NCBI GenBank assembly: GCA_041395205.1
Contig: JAWLAZ010000002.1
Coordinates: 558,001-622,000, forward strand
Reading direction: 5' to 3'
Length of the DNA stretch: 64,000 bases
From: JAHEFU01 sp041395205
GTDB lineage: Bacteria; 4484-113; JAFGCY01
This document shows positions 7,258 to 15,725 of this stretch, in pieces. Below the pieces are notes generated by a model. The model did not search any database. It was not told the DNA's origin and saw nothing but the letters and a program-made list of their open reading frames with translations. The position numbers and the translations under genes are program-made. Each line of letters opens with the position of its first letter. Position 1 is the first letter of the stretch.

Positions 7258-9672
7258 TCAGTCGGCGTAGCCGTACTTGTCGTCGCCGCCTTCCTTGCGC
7301 TCGCCACCTTCGCGGTTGCCACCGCCGCGGTTGTTCCAGTCGCCGCTCTGCGGACGATCACCGCCGCCGAAGCCACCACTGCGGCCTCCACTGCGTCCGC
7401 CGCCATCACGGTCGCCGCCTCCGCGGCCGCCACGGTCACCACCGTAGCCACCGCCGCGACCGCCACGGTCACCGCCGCCACGACCACCACGGTCACCGCC
7501 ATAGCCACCGCCGCCGCGGCCACCACGGTCACCGCCGCCGCGTCCGCCCCGGTCACCGCCACCGCCGCCGCGACCGCCGCGGTCGCGCTGGGTGTACTCG
7601 ATGTCGGTGCGGATCAGGCTGATCTTGCCGGCCTCGTCGATCTCCTCGATCTTGACCGGGATGATGTCGCCGATCTTCAGCTCATCCTCGATGTTCTCCA
7701 CGCGGTGGTCAGCCACCTTGGAGACGTGCAGGAAGCCGTCACGGCCGGGCACCAGCTCGACGAATGCCGCAAACGGCATCAGCCTGACAACGGCGCCCTT
7801 GAACTCGTCGCCCTGCTTGACGGTGGTGGTCATCGCGCGGATGATTGACAACGCACGCTGCACACCCTCGTGGTCTGTGCCGGTCACGAACACGCGGCCC
7901 TCGTCGTCGATGTCGACCTCGGCACCGGTCTCGCTGACGATCTTCTTGATGTTCTTGCCGCTGGGCCCGATCACGAGGCCGATCTGGTCCACCTCGATCT
8001 GCAGCATCTCCAGCATCGGAGCGTACTGGCTGATCGACTCACGCGGCGCGGGGATCACTTCCTCCATCTGCTCGATCACGGTCACGTAGCCCTTGTAGGC
8101 CAGCTCAAGCGTCTCCCTGACCATTGCCATCGTCAGGCCCTCGATCTTCACGTCGAGCTGGATCGCGGTGATGCCCTCGCGGGTACCGGTCACCTTGAAG
8201 TCCATGTCGCCGTTGAAGTCCTCGAAACCGGAGAGGTCCATCAGCAGGCGGTAGTCGTCGCCCGCCGTCACGAGCCCGATCGAGATGCCGCCCACCGGGC
8301 GCTTGATCGGCACACCGGCCGCCATCAGCGCGAGGATCGAACCGCAGGTGCTCGCCATTGATGACGATGCATTGCTCTCGGTGGTCTCGCTCACGACGCG
8401 GATGGTGTACGGGAACACATCCTCATCCGGCAGCACGGGCACCACTGCCTTCTCCGCCAGCACGCCGTGACCGATCTCGCGGCGGCCGGGGCCGCGGCTC
8501 GGACGGGTCTCGCCGACGCTGTAGGGCGGGAAGTTGTAGTGGTGCATGTAGCGCTTGGAGGCATCGAAGTTGACGGTGTCAATCCGCTGGCGGTCGCCGC
8601 CGCTGCCAAGCGTCAGGCAGCTGAGCGCCTGGGTCTGGCCACGGGTGAACAGCGCGGAGCCGTGCACGCGGGGCAGCAGGTCCACCATGCACTCGATCGG
8701 GCGGATGTCGCCCGGGGCACGATGGTCGATGCGCGTGCCGTTCATGGTCATCGCGCGGGCTTCCTTCTTCACGAGCTTGCCGACGTAGCCCTTGATCTGG
8801 CCACCGTCAGCATCGGGGTCCGTTGCCTGGATATGCTCGACCGTCTCAGCCTTCAGACCGTCCAGTTTGCCGAACAGGTCCTCCTTGCCATCCGCCGGGA
8901 TCAGCTCGCGGATCTTCGGCTCGGCAAAGGCGCGGATCTTCTCGGCGAGAGCCGCGTCCATCTCGGGCTTCGGGGTGTAGGCCGACTTCTCGCGGCTGTA
9001 CTCCCTGCCGATCTCGGCGATCTTCGTGGCCAGCTCGCTGATGTAGCCGAAGGCCAGCTCGATGCCCTTGTAGACATCCTCGACCGCCACTTCCTTGCTC
9101 TCGTCCTCGATCATGTTGACACGGTTCTTCGTGCCGCTGACCAGCAGGTCGAGGTCGCTCTGCTCCATCTGCTCGAATGTCGGGTTGAGGATGTACTCAC
9201 CGTCGATGCGGCCGATGCGGCAGGCGGCGATGGGATTCTCGTAGGGGATGTTGCTGATCGCGAGAGCCAGGGAGGCACCGTTGATCGCATAGACATCCGG
9301 GATCGCCTGATTGTCCTGGGACAGGGCGGTGACGATGATCTGTACGTCGTTGTGGTAATCGTCCGGGAACATCGGGCGGATCGTGCGGTCGATCTTGCGG
9401 GAGATCAGCACGGCCTGCTCCGAGGGACGGGCCTCACGCTTGATGAAGCCGCCGGGGAACTTGCCCGCCGCGTAGAACTTCTCCTCGTAGTCCACCATCA
9501 GCGGGAAGAAGTCGATGCCCTCCCGCGGCTGGCGGCTGGCGGTGGCGCAGCACAGCAGTACGAAATCCCCGTGCCTGAGGAGCACCGCTCCACCAGCCTG
9601 CTTGGCAATCACGCCGGATTCAATCGTAAACGTATCGGACCCCTGTGTAAGGTCCAGCTTGAATTTCTTCAC
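7258..9672 (-). CDS. pnp: Polynucleotide phosphorylase with RGG-type tail
   Basis: 3'-5' phosphorolytic exoribonuclease of the RNA degradosome, 804 residues. Domains in order: RNase PH-1 (about 1-145), helical PNPase domain (about 240-310), RNase PH-2 (about 320-545) with GETRPSRGPGRREIGHG at about 387-403, KH domain with GPSGKNIKKI (about 569-578), and S1 domain (about 620-690). After the S1 domain comes an unusual tail of more than 100 residues built from GGDRGGRGGG-like repeats (about 696-804), rich in Gly, Arg and Asp and ending in Lys/Glu/Asp. Usual bacterial PNPases end near 700-720 residues. The gene follows rpsO, the classical order, and has a strong terminator. Confidence 0.97.
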   Translation of the reverse strand: MKKFKLDLTQGSDTFTIESGVIAKQAGGAVLLRHGDFVLLCCATASRQPREGIDFFPLMVDYEEKFYAAGKFPGGFIKREARPSEQAVLISRKIDRTIRPMFPDDYHNDVQIIVTALSQDNQAIPDVYAINGASLALAISNIPYENPIAACRIGRIDGEYILNPTFEQMEQSDLDLLVSGTKNRVNMIEDESKEVAVEDVYKGIELAFGYISELATKIAEIGREYSREKSAYTPKPEMDAALAEKIRAFAEPKIRELIPADGKEDLFGKLDGLKAETVEHIQATDPDADGGQIKGYVGKLVKKEARAMTMNGTRIDHRAPGDIRPIECMVDLLPRVHGSALFTRGQTQALSCLTLGSGGDRQRIDTVNFDASKRYMHHYNFPPYSVGETRPSRGPGRREIGHGVLAEKAVVPVLPDEDVFPYTIRVVSETTESNASSSMASTCGSILALMAAGVPIKRPVGGISIGLVTAGDDYRLLMDLSGFEDFNGDMDFKVTGTREGITAIQLDVKIEGLTMAMVRETLELAYKGYVTVIEQMEEVIPAPRESISQYAPMLEMLQIEVDQIGLVIGPSGKNIKKIVSETGAEVDIDDEGRVFVTGTDHEGVQRALSIIRAMTTTVKQGDEFKGAVVRLMPFAAFVELVPGRDGFLHVSKVADHRVENIEDELKIGDIIPVKIEEIDEAGKISLIRTDIEYTQRDRGGRGGGGGDRGGRGGGDRGGRGGGGYGGDRGGRGGGDRGGRGGGYGGDRGGRGGGDRDGGGRSGGRSGGFGGGDRPQSGDWNNRGGGNREGGERKEGGDDKYGYAD

Positions 9673-9794
9673 TTCTAGCCTCTTGTGAGTTCATTTGCGC
9701 GCCACTTGCGCGCACACACGGCCAGGTAAAAAGGTTGCGGTAGATGTGCAGGAAGAAGAAAGGCTTGGCGTCAGAAAATGAAAAGGGAACCGGC

Positions 9795-10064
9795 CTACTT
9801 GCGCAGACCCAGTTCCTTGATCACTGCCTGATACTTGGAAAAGCTCTTCTTCTGCAGATATGCGAGGAACTTGCGGCGGCGGCCGACCATCTGCAGCAGG
9901 CCGCGGCGGGAGTGCTTGTCCTTCTTGTGGACCTTCAGGTGAGCGTTCAGGTCCTCGATGCGCTGGGTCAGCAGGGCGATCTGAACCTCTGCGGAACCCG
10001 TGTCCTTCTCATGATGCTGGAACTTCGAAAATATTCCTGCTCTTACGTCTGCATCCATTGCCAT
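9795..10064 (-). CDS. rpsO: Ribosomal protein S15
   Basis: Primary 16S rRNA-binding protein of the 30S platform, 89 residues, the normal length. Family signatures are GSAEVQIALLTQRI, HLKVHKKDKHSRRGLL and the basic helix VGRRRKFLAYL. It is followed after about 120 nt by pnp, the widespread rpsO-pnp arrangement. The leader between the -10 box and the ATG is about 65 nt and contains a GGCGCC/GGCGTC hairpin next to the ribosome-binding region, so S15 autoregulation is possible. Confidence 0.98.
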   Translation of the reverse strand: MAMDADVRAGIFSKFQHHEKDTGSAEVQIALLTQRIEDLNAHLKVHKKDKHSRRGLLQMVGRRRKFLAYLQKKSFSKYQAVIKELGLRK

Positions 10065-10128
10065 TGTCGTATTCTCCAGGACGCCACCTGGCGCCTAATT
10101 TCTTCTACCTTTTTACTTAGCTCGCGAG

Positions 10129-10134
10129 ATTATA
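10129..10134 (-). promoter_or_regulatory. -10 element for rpsO-pnp
   Basis: TATAAT on the minus strand about 65 nt before rpsO; the -35 position is a weak match (CGTATG). Confidence 0.5.
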
Positions 10135-10272
10135 TCACACAGGCAGGCACGCATACGGCGCATGGAAGCGGCCGCGAAGCGCTGGCTGACCCCGGAAGAA
10201 ATCCGCCGAGCCCCCTTGCGGGGGATCAGGTATTTTACCGGGAATGCCGGGAAAATCAAGTGCCTGCGCGGA

Positions 10273-10668
10273 TTATTGCCGCTCGGGCATCTCCATCAGC
10301 ACGGTTTTGGAGATTCCGCCCAGGTTGAACAGCTCATTGACCTGTCCATCCACCGCGACCGTGGTCCCCACGGTGGGCAGTCCGCGCTCCGTGACCACGG
10401 TGATGCTGCCCGTGCCGTCGCTGATCTCGAACCACTTCACCACGAGGTTCATCGTGCTCGTGACCTCGCCCTCGACATGCACAACAGTGCCGTCATAGCT
10501 GCGCAGGTCGGCGAGGATCTCCCCGATCGGCACCGGCCGGCTGCCCGCGATGCGCTGGTAGGCCACATAGCCGAGCGCACCGGCGCCCAGCACCGCCACC
10601 ACGAGAATCCCCGTCACCAGTGGGCTGAGCCCGCTTCTGCCCTTGCTGTCCCGTTCCTTACTGTCCAT
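10273..10668 (-). CDS. Membrane-anchored OB-fold protein
   Basis: 131 residues: a short charged cytoplasmic N-terminus (1-14), one transmembrane helix (about 16-40), then an exported domain with an OB-fold-like pattern (GTVVHVEGEV near 60, WFEISDGTGSITVVTERGLP, VGTTVAVDGQV). This resembles tRNA-anti/CcmE-like or stress-protein OB domains that bind oligonucleotides or ligands outside the cytoplasm. No catalytic residues are evident. It is transcribed towards rpsO but separated from it by about 200 nt, with small GC hairpins in between. Function unknown; the fold assignment is by pattern only. Confidence 0.7.
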   Translation of the reverse strand: MDSKERDSKGRSGLSPLVTGILVVAVLGAGALGYVAYQRIAGSRPVPIGEILADLRSYDGTVVHVEGEVTSTMNLVVKWFEISDGTGSITVVTERGLPTVGTTVAVDGQVNELFNLGGISKTVLMEMPERQ

Positions 10669-10754
10669 ATATAGAGTTTAGCAGCTCAGGCCTGTGCAGG
10701 GATTGTGGAGAATCATGCGGATTGTGAAGAGGGTCCGCGATATATTAATAAGGT

Positions 10755-11996
10755 ATGCGGACAGTGACATGCCTCAGCCTGCTATTCTGCCTGGCCCTGC
10801 TCTGCTCGGCCGCGCAGTCCGAGCCTGCGGCTGATCCAGGCCCTGAGCCCGCCGCAGCTCCCGCAGCGGCAGTCCCGCCGCCGGCCCCGCCCGTGGACAG
10901 CCGCCCGCTCTCGCTGGAGCAGGATCCGCTGCTGGACATCCCCCGCCCCCAGGCCCGGCTGGCCTACAGCCTCGTGATCGACAACCGCCGCGGCGGCGTG
11001 ATCCGCATCGTCGACCCACCCGCGACCTTCATCTTCAACCGTCCCGGCGTGGATCTCGGCACCGTGGTCCAGCCCCTGCGCAGCACGCGCAGCGACATCC
11101 CCGCAGCCAGCCTGCCCTCACCCGCCAATGTGGTCAGCTACAGCGGCACGGACGCGATCCACGTCAAGGCCTGGAATGCCGGGGTCTATGACAGCAGCGC
11201 GGTGTTCAGCATCCTCCCCGCCGACAATGAGGCCTATCTCGATGAAGCCGCGGCTGCGGCCTGGGACAGCCTGCCCGGGCATGCGCTGCTGACGGACATC
11301 CCCGCCGGCCAGTCGATCTTCGGCGGGGCCTGGCCGCTGATCGTCGGCAACCCGGTGAATGTCTACCGTGGCCAGCAGATCCTCGACCTCTCCCCGCTCT
11401 ACCCCGACATCGAAATCGGCGACCGCATCGTGGTCGGCGTGTACGTCCCGGCGGACTGGCCGGACGAGCTGCGCATTGCCAATACCGAGGACGGCGCGGT
11501 GGAGTTCCTGCTCGCCGGGCAGGAGCTGCAGCTCGCCCGCTGCACTGTGCCGCAGCAGGCCGCGCGGCGCGGCAGCCTGGCCGGCCCCTATCCCGCGGCC
11601 GGAATCGCACACTGTGACAGCACGGCCCTGGCAATCGGCGTGCCCGGTGGCGACGGCCGTGAATACCTCGGCGTGAATGCACAGGGGCATGGCCGCGAGG
11701 CCGGGCTGCAGCTCCTGAGCAGCACCGAGCTGGCCCTGGCCTGGCAGGCTCCGCTGTTCATGGGCTACCTCTACCCCTTCAATCCGCTGGACCCGCCCGC
11801 GAAGCTGCCCCTGCCCGTGATCCGCCTGCGCTTCGGCAGCGGCTCGAGCTGGGTGCCGCTCGGCAGTGTCACGGAGCAGCAGGCGCTGGCCACGGTCACC
11901 GCCCTGCGCCTGGACTGGCTGCCGGCGGGGACGGAAGAGGAAGCGAAGGTAATCACGGAAACACCGACACAGCTGGAGATCGGCCCGGCGAAGTAA
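10755..11996 (+). CDS. Secreted protein of unknown function
   Basis: About 413 residues with a signal peptide (hydrophobic core about 5-19, cleavage around AAQS), then a Pro/Ala-rich linker (about 22-48). The folded region appears beta-rich. A segment GHGREAGLQLL near residue 315 is loosely PDZ/trypsin-like, but no catalytic triad is seen. AAGG lies 1 nt before the ATG at 10755 but 9-10 nt before a GTG at 10764, so the GTG may be the true start (410 residues). It stands alone on the plus strand between minus-strand genes. No family recognised. Confidence 0.7.
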   Translation: MRTVTCLSLLFCLALLCSAAQSEPAADPGPEPAAAPAAAVPPPAPPVDSRPLSLEQDPLLDIPRPQARLAYSLVIDNRRGGVIRIVDPPATFIFNRPGVDLGTVVQPLRSTRSDIPAASLPSPANVVSYSGTDAIHVKAWNAGVYDSSAVFSILPADNEAYLDEAAAAAWDSLPGHALLTDIPAGQSIFGGAWPLIVGNPVNVYRGQQILDLSPLYPDIEIGDRIVVGVYVPADWPDELRIANTEDGAVEFLLAGQELQLARCTVPQQAARRGSLAGPYPAAGIAHCDSTALAIGVPGGDGREYLGVNAQGHGREAGLQLLSSTELALAWQAPLFMGYLYPFNPLDPPAKLPLPVIRLRFGSGSSWVPLGSVTEQQALATVTALRLDWLPAGTEEEAKVITETPTQLEIGPAK

Positions 11997-12087
11997 GCCC
12001 AGAGCGCTGGCCGGTATTGCTCCCATCATTTGTTGATTCGTGGCGCAACTGTCTAAGTAGTTGCTTCACGCAGACAACGCTTACTAC

Positions 12088-12786
12088 TCAAGTAGGCTCT
12101 TTCCACCAGAGATCCTGCGGGTCATTCGCATCCGTCCAGATTTCTCCCTCCAGCAGTACCTTACCTGGTAACTCACCATAGACTCTGATCAACCAGGTGC
12201 GCATTGGTTGCATTGACATCTCAGGAGAAGTCGGATTCGTTCCAGCCACAGGGCGAGGCATCATTTTGATACCAGCACTGCCCCTGATCGGTTTGAGGAG
12301 AATGCCGAATGGAACCCATTCTTCATTGTCAAAACTCTGATGCAAGTCACCTGTCAATGGATTCACTGCAGCTTCGCAATATTCAAGCTGCTCCATTTCC
12401 GACAAAGCGGAAAATTCAGTGTCGTTCATTACAGGCATCAGGCCTGCACTGGTAAATGCTTCAATTGCGTTCTCAGGATAAGATCCATGTTTTGACATGT
12501 ATATCCTGGTGTAGGTAATGATCCGCTCCAGATAGATTTTCCTGCCACCAGGTGTGCGGTATTCTGACAGTAGTTTTCTCTCACTATCGCTCAAATCGGG
12601 TGCGAGATTCTTTTCTAACAGCCAATCGTTGGCATTAGTGGGATCATCAACGTCAATTGCCTGGCACACGGCCAACGCTTTGCTGAGCTTAAGTTTATTT
12701 GCAGCTGCGTGCAGATTTCCTGGTGACAACACAAGGAGTGAAAGTATCAGAACCAAAAGCCAAGCAGGCAAGCCCTTAGAATTCAT
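12088..12786 (-). CDS. Secreted protein, paralogue of the upstream gene
   Basis: 232 residues from ATG 12786, chosen because it overlaps the upstream stop as ATGA. There is a signal peptide (hydrophobic about 6-22, AAANK). The mature part contains KHGSYPEN, reminiscent of the conserved Tyr/Gly/Pro segment of pseudopilin-like substrates, then NPLTGDLHQSF and WVPFGILLKP. These motifs recur in the same order in the preceding gene, so the two are diverged paralogues. Base composition is clearly more AT-rich than the flanking genes. Last gene of a three-gene transcript. Function unknown. Confidence 0.7.
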   Translation of the reverse strand: MNSKGLPAWLLVLILSLLVLSPGNLHAAANKLKLSKALAVCQAIDVDDPTNANDWLLEKNLAPDLSDSERKLLSEYRTPGGRKIYLERIITYTRIYMSKHGSYPENAIEAFTSAGLMPVMNDTEFSALSEMEQLEYCEAAVNPLTGDLHQSFDNEEWVPFGILLKPIRGSAGIKMMPRPVAGTNPTSPEMSMQPMRTWLIRVYGELPGKVLLEGEIWTDANDPQDLWWKEPT

Positions 12787-13559
12787 CTCGTGTAGAACTC
12801 CATTTCGATAAGGATGCTTCCTTCGCTCTCTCCCCATACCAGCATTTTCCACTTCCTGTTGGAGATCACCTGCTCAGATGTCGGAGCATCATTGAACAGA
12901 CCAATGTTACGTTGTACGGATTGTCCTGCCTCTGACTGTTGTTCACTAAGTGGCACTAGCAGTATCCCGCCAGGAATCCAGGTCTTAGAGGAAAAGGAAG
13001 TGTAGAACTTTCCCGTTATCGGATTTATTCCCTTGATGAATTCTTCCGCTAGTACAGACATCGACTGTTCCGTGGCGTCCCCGATATCAGTGAGATCCAA
13101 CTCCGGGCGGCAGAATTCCAGACCATTGTCAGGCAGGCGTCCATGCTCATCATAAAATGCAACCAGTCCGCTGAACATAGTGTCAACACAGATGAGTTGC
13201 TCACCTCGAATGAAATGAACACCGCTAGCGCGCAACTCTCCTGGACTGAGCTCTGAAGGCATTTTCCTGAGCCCTCCATAATCTTGTAGGGTTCTTAGAT
13301 GAAATACCTCCAGGGACTCTTGTGGAAGTGATTCCAGCTCGGCGAGAGTAGAATACTGAATTTCCTCAAGATTCCGCGTGAAGTCCAGTAGTAGTAATTC
13401 ATCAGCCGTGACATTGACTCTTCTGAGTGCCGTATCCTTTTCTTGACCAGATAAAGCGCAACTACTGTGCACAAGTTCAGTGCTCAGCACAGTAATGGCC
13501 AACAGAGTGCGAAGCAGCAATCTGGCAGACATACAGGAAATTGACCGCTCTGGTTTCAT
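12783..13559 (-). CDS. Secreted protein, paralogue of the downstream gene
   Basis: 258 residues from ATG 13559 (ATGA overlap with the preceding gene). Signal peptide about 1-30 with a Cys near its end (SSCALS), so possibly a lipoprotein, although the residue before Cys and the lipobox are only partly standard. The mature part holds DEHGRLPDN, NPITGKFYTSF and WIPGGILLVP, matching the downstream gene product in order and spacing. It is AT-richer than the surrounding chromosome. No known family recognised; the pairing suggests a duplicated extracellular module. Confidence 0.7.
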   Translation of the reverse strand: MKPERSISCMSARLLLRTLLAITVLSTELVHSSCALSGQEKDTALRRVNVTADELLLLDFTRNLEEIQYSTLAELESLPQESLEVFHLRTLQDYGGLRKMPSELSPGELRASGVHFIRGEQLICVDTMFSGLVAFYDEHGRLPDNGLEFCRPELDLTDIGDATEQSMSVLAEEFIKGINPITGKFYTSFSSKTWIPGGILLVPLSEQQSEAGQSVQRNIGLFNDAPTSEQVISNRKWKMLVWGESEGSILIEMEFYTR

Positions 13560-14017
13560 TCTGGACACTCCTCACACACAAATTCCCAAAATTCTGCGCC
13601 GGTCCCGTGTGACTCGCATAGCTTGATCACGCCGCCAGAGCACAGACAGAGTTCTCCCGTGATGATTTGCATTATAGGAAAACCTGTTACGACAACTTGT
13701 CCGCCTGGTGCAAACTTGTTGATTTCTCCGGAAGTTACTTGGGGATTGGCTGTCACTCGCTGAACAAAAGAATAAGTATCACAGTCGGCACTGTATTCAC
13801 TCGTGCAGCAAGTATTCTCATGCAGAAGATCCATAGAGAAGGATACAACTTGAATGTCATTGTTAAAGCAGCAGCACTCCAGCTCCCAAGGTTCGTATTC
13901 GATTCCTTGAAAATCTTCAGGCACGTATGGTGTTTCCTTGAAGTTTTCACAGTCTGCCCAAGTGATACTTGAATACATGATACTGATCGCCAAAGTGATC
14001 CAAAGAATGTTCTTCAT
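13556..14017 (-). CDS. Cysteine-rich secreted protein
   Basis: 153 residues from ATG 14017, selected because the signal peptide (KNILWITLAISIMYSSITWA) starts there and AGAGGG precedes it. The mature part has more than a dozen Cys in clusters (ECCCF, TCCTS, LCLC, CEECPE), suggesting several disulfides or metal sites outside the cytoplasm. First gene of an AT-richer operon with two paralogous secreted proteins. It lies behind a promoter with a T13 tract. No family recognised; the operon looks horizontally acquired. Confidence 0.7.
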   Translation of the reverse strand: MKNILWITLAISIMYSSITWADCENFKETPYVPEDFQGIEYEPWELECCCFNNDIQVVSFSMDLLHENTCCTSEYSADCDTYSFVQRVTANPQVTSGEINKFAPGGQVVVTGFPIMQIITGELCLCSGGVIKLCESHGTGAEFWEFVCEECPE

Positions 14018-14051
14018 TCTGCAACCCTCTTTTTGATGCTCAGTTAAGCTA

Positions 14052-14081
14052 AGTATAACGTTCATTTTTTTTTTTTTGCAA
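14052..14081 (-). promoter_or_regulatory. Promoter with homopolymer tract in the spacer
   Basis: Minus-strand TATACT (14052-14057) and TTGCAA (14076-14081) are separated by 18 nt. Most of the spacer is an A13 run (T13 at 14065-14077 on the plus strand). Slippage in the run would change -35/-10 spacing, so expression could be phase variable. Confidence 0.5.
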
Positions 14082-14189
14082 CTTTTTCTAAGAAACCGGC
14101 TGGATTTTCTCTGCCTAATTCGATTCATTGGTTCAAGCTTGTGCATTATGGCATCAGTTCATATCGGCCCGGCGAAGTAAGCGACAGGC

Positions 14190-14669
14190 TCAGGCGGGCG
14201 GCCAGCCCTCGTCCATCCCGTAGTGCTCCAGCGCATCCAGACCCGCCGTATCCAGCTGCCAGTTCACATAGCCCTCGCGGATCACATCCAGGTACTTGCG
14301 GTTGGGCTTGTTGGCAGCGCCGCGCTCAGCCGTCGCGATGTAGATCAGCACCGGGTTGCCATCATGCTGCATCAGCTGCTCATCGCGGAAGTAATGCCCG
14401 CTGGCAATCCCCTCGAAATGGTCGAGGGCGGCTTCGCATTCCGGCGTCAGCAGCCAGAGTGCTCCGGGCACGGAACTGCCGGGCTGAGGAATAACAGTCG
14501 CCACACCGCCCCGGCCCCAGCGTGCCGTGCCCGCGCCTACGAATTCGAGGCGGTGCCCGCCGAGTGCATAGGGAGCGAGCGGCAGGGCGGCGGGGCAGCG
14601 CTCGGCCATCTGCGCACGTGAAAGATTGGAACCATAGGCGAAATACAGCCTGCGCGGGGAATCGGACAT
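14190..14669 (-). CDS. Gamma-glutamylcyclotransferase-like (AIG2/GGCT) protein
   Basis: 159 residues from ATG 14669; the longer upstream frame has no coding character. The N-terminus has the family signature YFAYGSNL, and the probable catalytic Glu lies in LDHFEGIASGHYFR (about residue 88). Family members form 5-oxoproline from gamma-glutamyl compounds or gamma-glutamylamines. No operon partners: it runs ahead of the AT-rich secreted operon with a gap of about 170 nt. The exact substrate is unknown. Confidence 0.85.
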   Translation of the reverse strand: MSDSPRRLYFAYGSNLSRAQMAERCPAALPLAPYALGGHRLEFVGAGTARWGRGGVATVIPQPGSSVPGALWLLTPECEAALDHFEGIASGHYFRDEQLMQHDGNPVLIYIATAERGAANKPNRKYLDVIREGYVNWQLDTAGLDALEHYGMDEGWPPA

Positions 14670-14730
14670 GGGACTAGGATAGTGGAAGAAGCGAGCAGGG
14701 AGCTGAAAGCGGAAAGCAGGAAAACTTGAA

Positions 14731-14958
14731 TTAGTTGTCAATTTCAAACAAAGACTGATCCAGGCCGGACTGCCGAATGATGGATTTCAGTGTTCCAACT
14801 GGAATCTCGTTGCCCCTTGGAACAGGCACGGTTCGGTTTCGGCCGCCCACAAATCCGCGGTAGATTTGATGGCTGCCATGTACGCGCCTCAGTTCAAATC
14901 CCTATGATTCAAGGAGCCTGGCAAGTTCCTTGAAAGAGAAGCTGCGAAGCTTACCCAC
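14731..14958 (-). pseudogene. hicA: HicA-type toxin with in-frame TAG
   Basis: Reading from GTG 14958, which overlaps the hicB stop, the frame encodes a HicA-like mRNA interferase: LRSFSFKELARLLES, then an in-frame TAG at 14904-14902 (codon 19), then GFELRRVHGSHQIYRG, TVPVPRGNEIPVGTLKSII and RQSGLDQ. The catalytic-His segment GSH and the C-terminal half are intact in the same frame. The normal family sequence runs straight through the TAG position, where Gln/Asn/Lys is usual, so a single C-to-T change of CAG would explain it. Either the toxin is inactivated, or the base is a sequencing error. Confidence 0.8.
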
Positions 14959-15181
14959 GACTGATCGGGAAAGCTTCAGTGAATCCCACCGGGTTGGCCA
15001 GCCGGTAATCCACTTCCTCGTCGTCCGCTACCAGCAGAAAACCTTCAATCGCTTCCTGCAGCATCCGGCGGGCATCCTCGCGACTCTCGCCGAAACTTGA
15101 GATATCCAGTTCCGGGCAGAGCGCTACGAACTGCTCTCCTTCACGGATCACCATGGCTGTCAATGCAAGCGTGCGCGACAT
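14951..15181 (-). CDS. hicB: HicB-family antitoxin
   Basis: 76 residues with the HicB beta-alpha pattern: VIREGEQFVALCPELDISSFGESREDARRML, followed by a helix EAIEGFL. This partial RNase-H-like fold neutralises HicA toxins. No C-terminal DNA-binding helix-turn-helix is visible; the protein is of the short class. The stop overlaps the start of the hicA remnant, giving the hicB-hicA order common for short antitoxins. It stays intact while the toxin frame is broken, which fits loss of toxin selection. Confidence 0.83.
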   Translation of the reverse strand: MSRTLALTAMVIREGEQFVALCPELDISSFGESREDARRMLQEAIEGFLLVADDEEVDYRLANPVGFTEAFPISRG

Positions 15182-15260
15182 AGCTGGATTATAACTGCAC
15201 GAAGAAAGCAGGGAGCGGAAAGCGGATAGCAGGCGTGGTTGGCTGTTATGTTAGCCTGAC

Positions 15261-15362
15261 GGAGGTGCGGCGTGACGGAGGTGCGGCACTTGCTGCCGCA
15301 CAATTTTCCTTTCTAGTGATCCGTACCTGTGCGACAGCCACGCCAAGGCGTGGTCGCAACTC
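15261..15362 (+). repeat. GGAGG hairpin repeats
   Basis: One unit with stem GTGCGGCA/TGCCGCAC, preceded by a partial unit. Near 15332-15358 a larger hairpin pairs GCGAC/GTCGC around CCACGCC-AA-GGCGTGG. Confidence 0.7.
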
Positions 15363-15429
15363 CATCTGCGCTCAGCTCTCAGCTTTCTACTTTCTGCCAG
15401 TGGCCTGTTTAGCCCCTCCCCAGCCCGGG

Positions 15430-15622
15430 TATTAGATATGGTTTGGAAATTCCCGGGGAATCCAGGGTCCCCGGGGTTTCCAGCCGGATTGCAGATTGAC
15501 AACCTGTGCGTGGCACCCGGTGCGTCCGGGCGAGCCCTGAGTGAGCGATTCCCATATCCCATCATTCCCATCAATTCCATCTGCACTGGCCCCGGATCCC
15601 ATCCCGGGGCCATTGTTTTTTT
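15430..15622 (+). ncRNA. Candidate small RNA locus
   Basis: A weak promoter-like pair (TTTAGC 15408-15413, 16 nt, TATTAG 15430-15435) is followed by a strong hairpin (15445-15481: GGAAA and CCCGGGG arms). The locus ends at a canonical terminator (15588-15622). No convincing reading frame lies between: the frame that exists is Pro/Gly-rich by chance of the repeats. The elements suggest an independent transcript of about 180 nt with no recognised family. Confidence 0.35.
15588..15622 (+). terminator. Rho-independent terminator
   Basis: GGCCCCGG / CCGGGGCC stem with an 8-nt loop, then ATTG and T7, on the plus strand. No protein gene lies upstream on this strand. Confidence 0.75.
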
Positions 15623-15725
15623 CTGCCTCACGCAAGCGTTCGGCAGAACATGAGTTTCCCGCTCGGGCAAGCACTCGCGGGTCTGGCGCTGCGGTCGGCT
15701 AAGCCGCCCGGGTCGGGTGGAAGTT

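Noticed and set aside
15438..15653. Pro/Gly-rich frame resembling collagen
   Set aside because: Arises from CCCGGG hairpin arms; no start signal and it ends inside a terminator.
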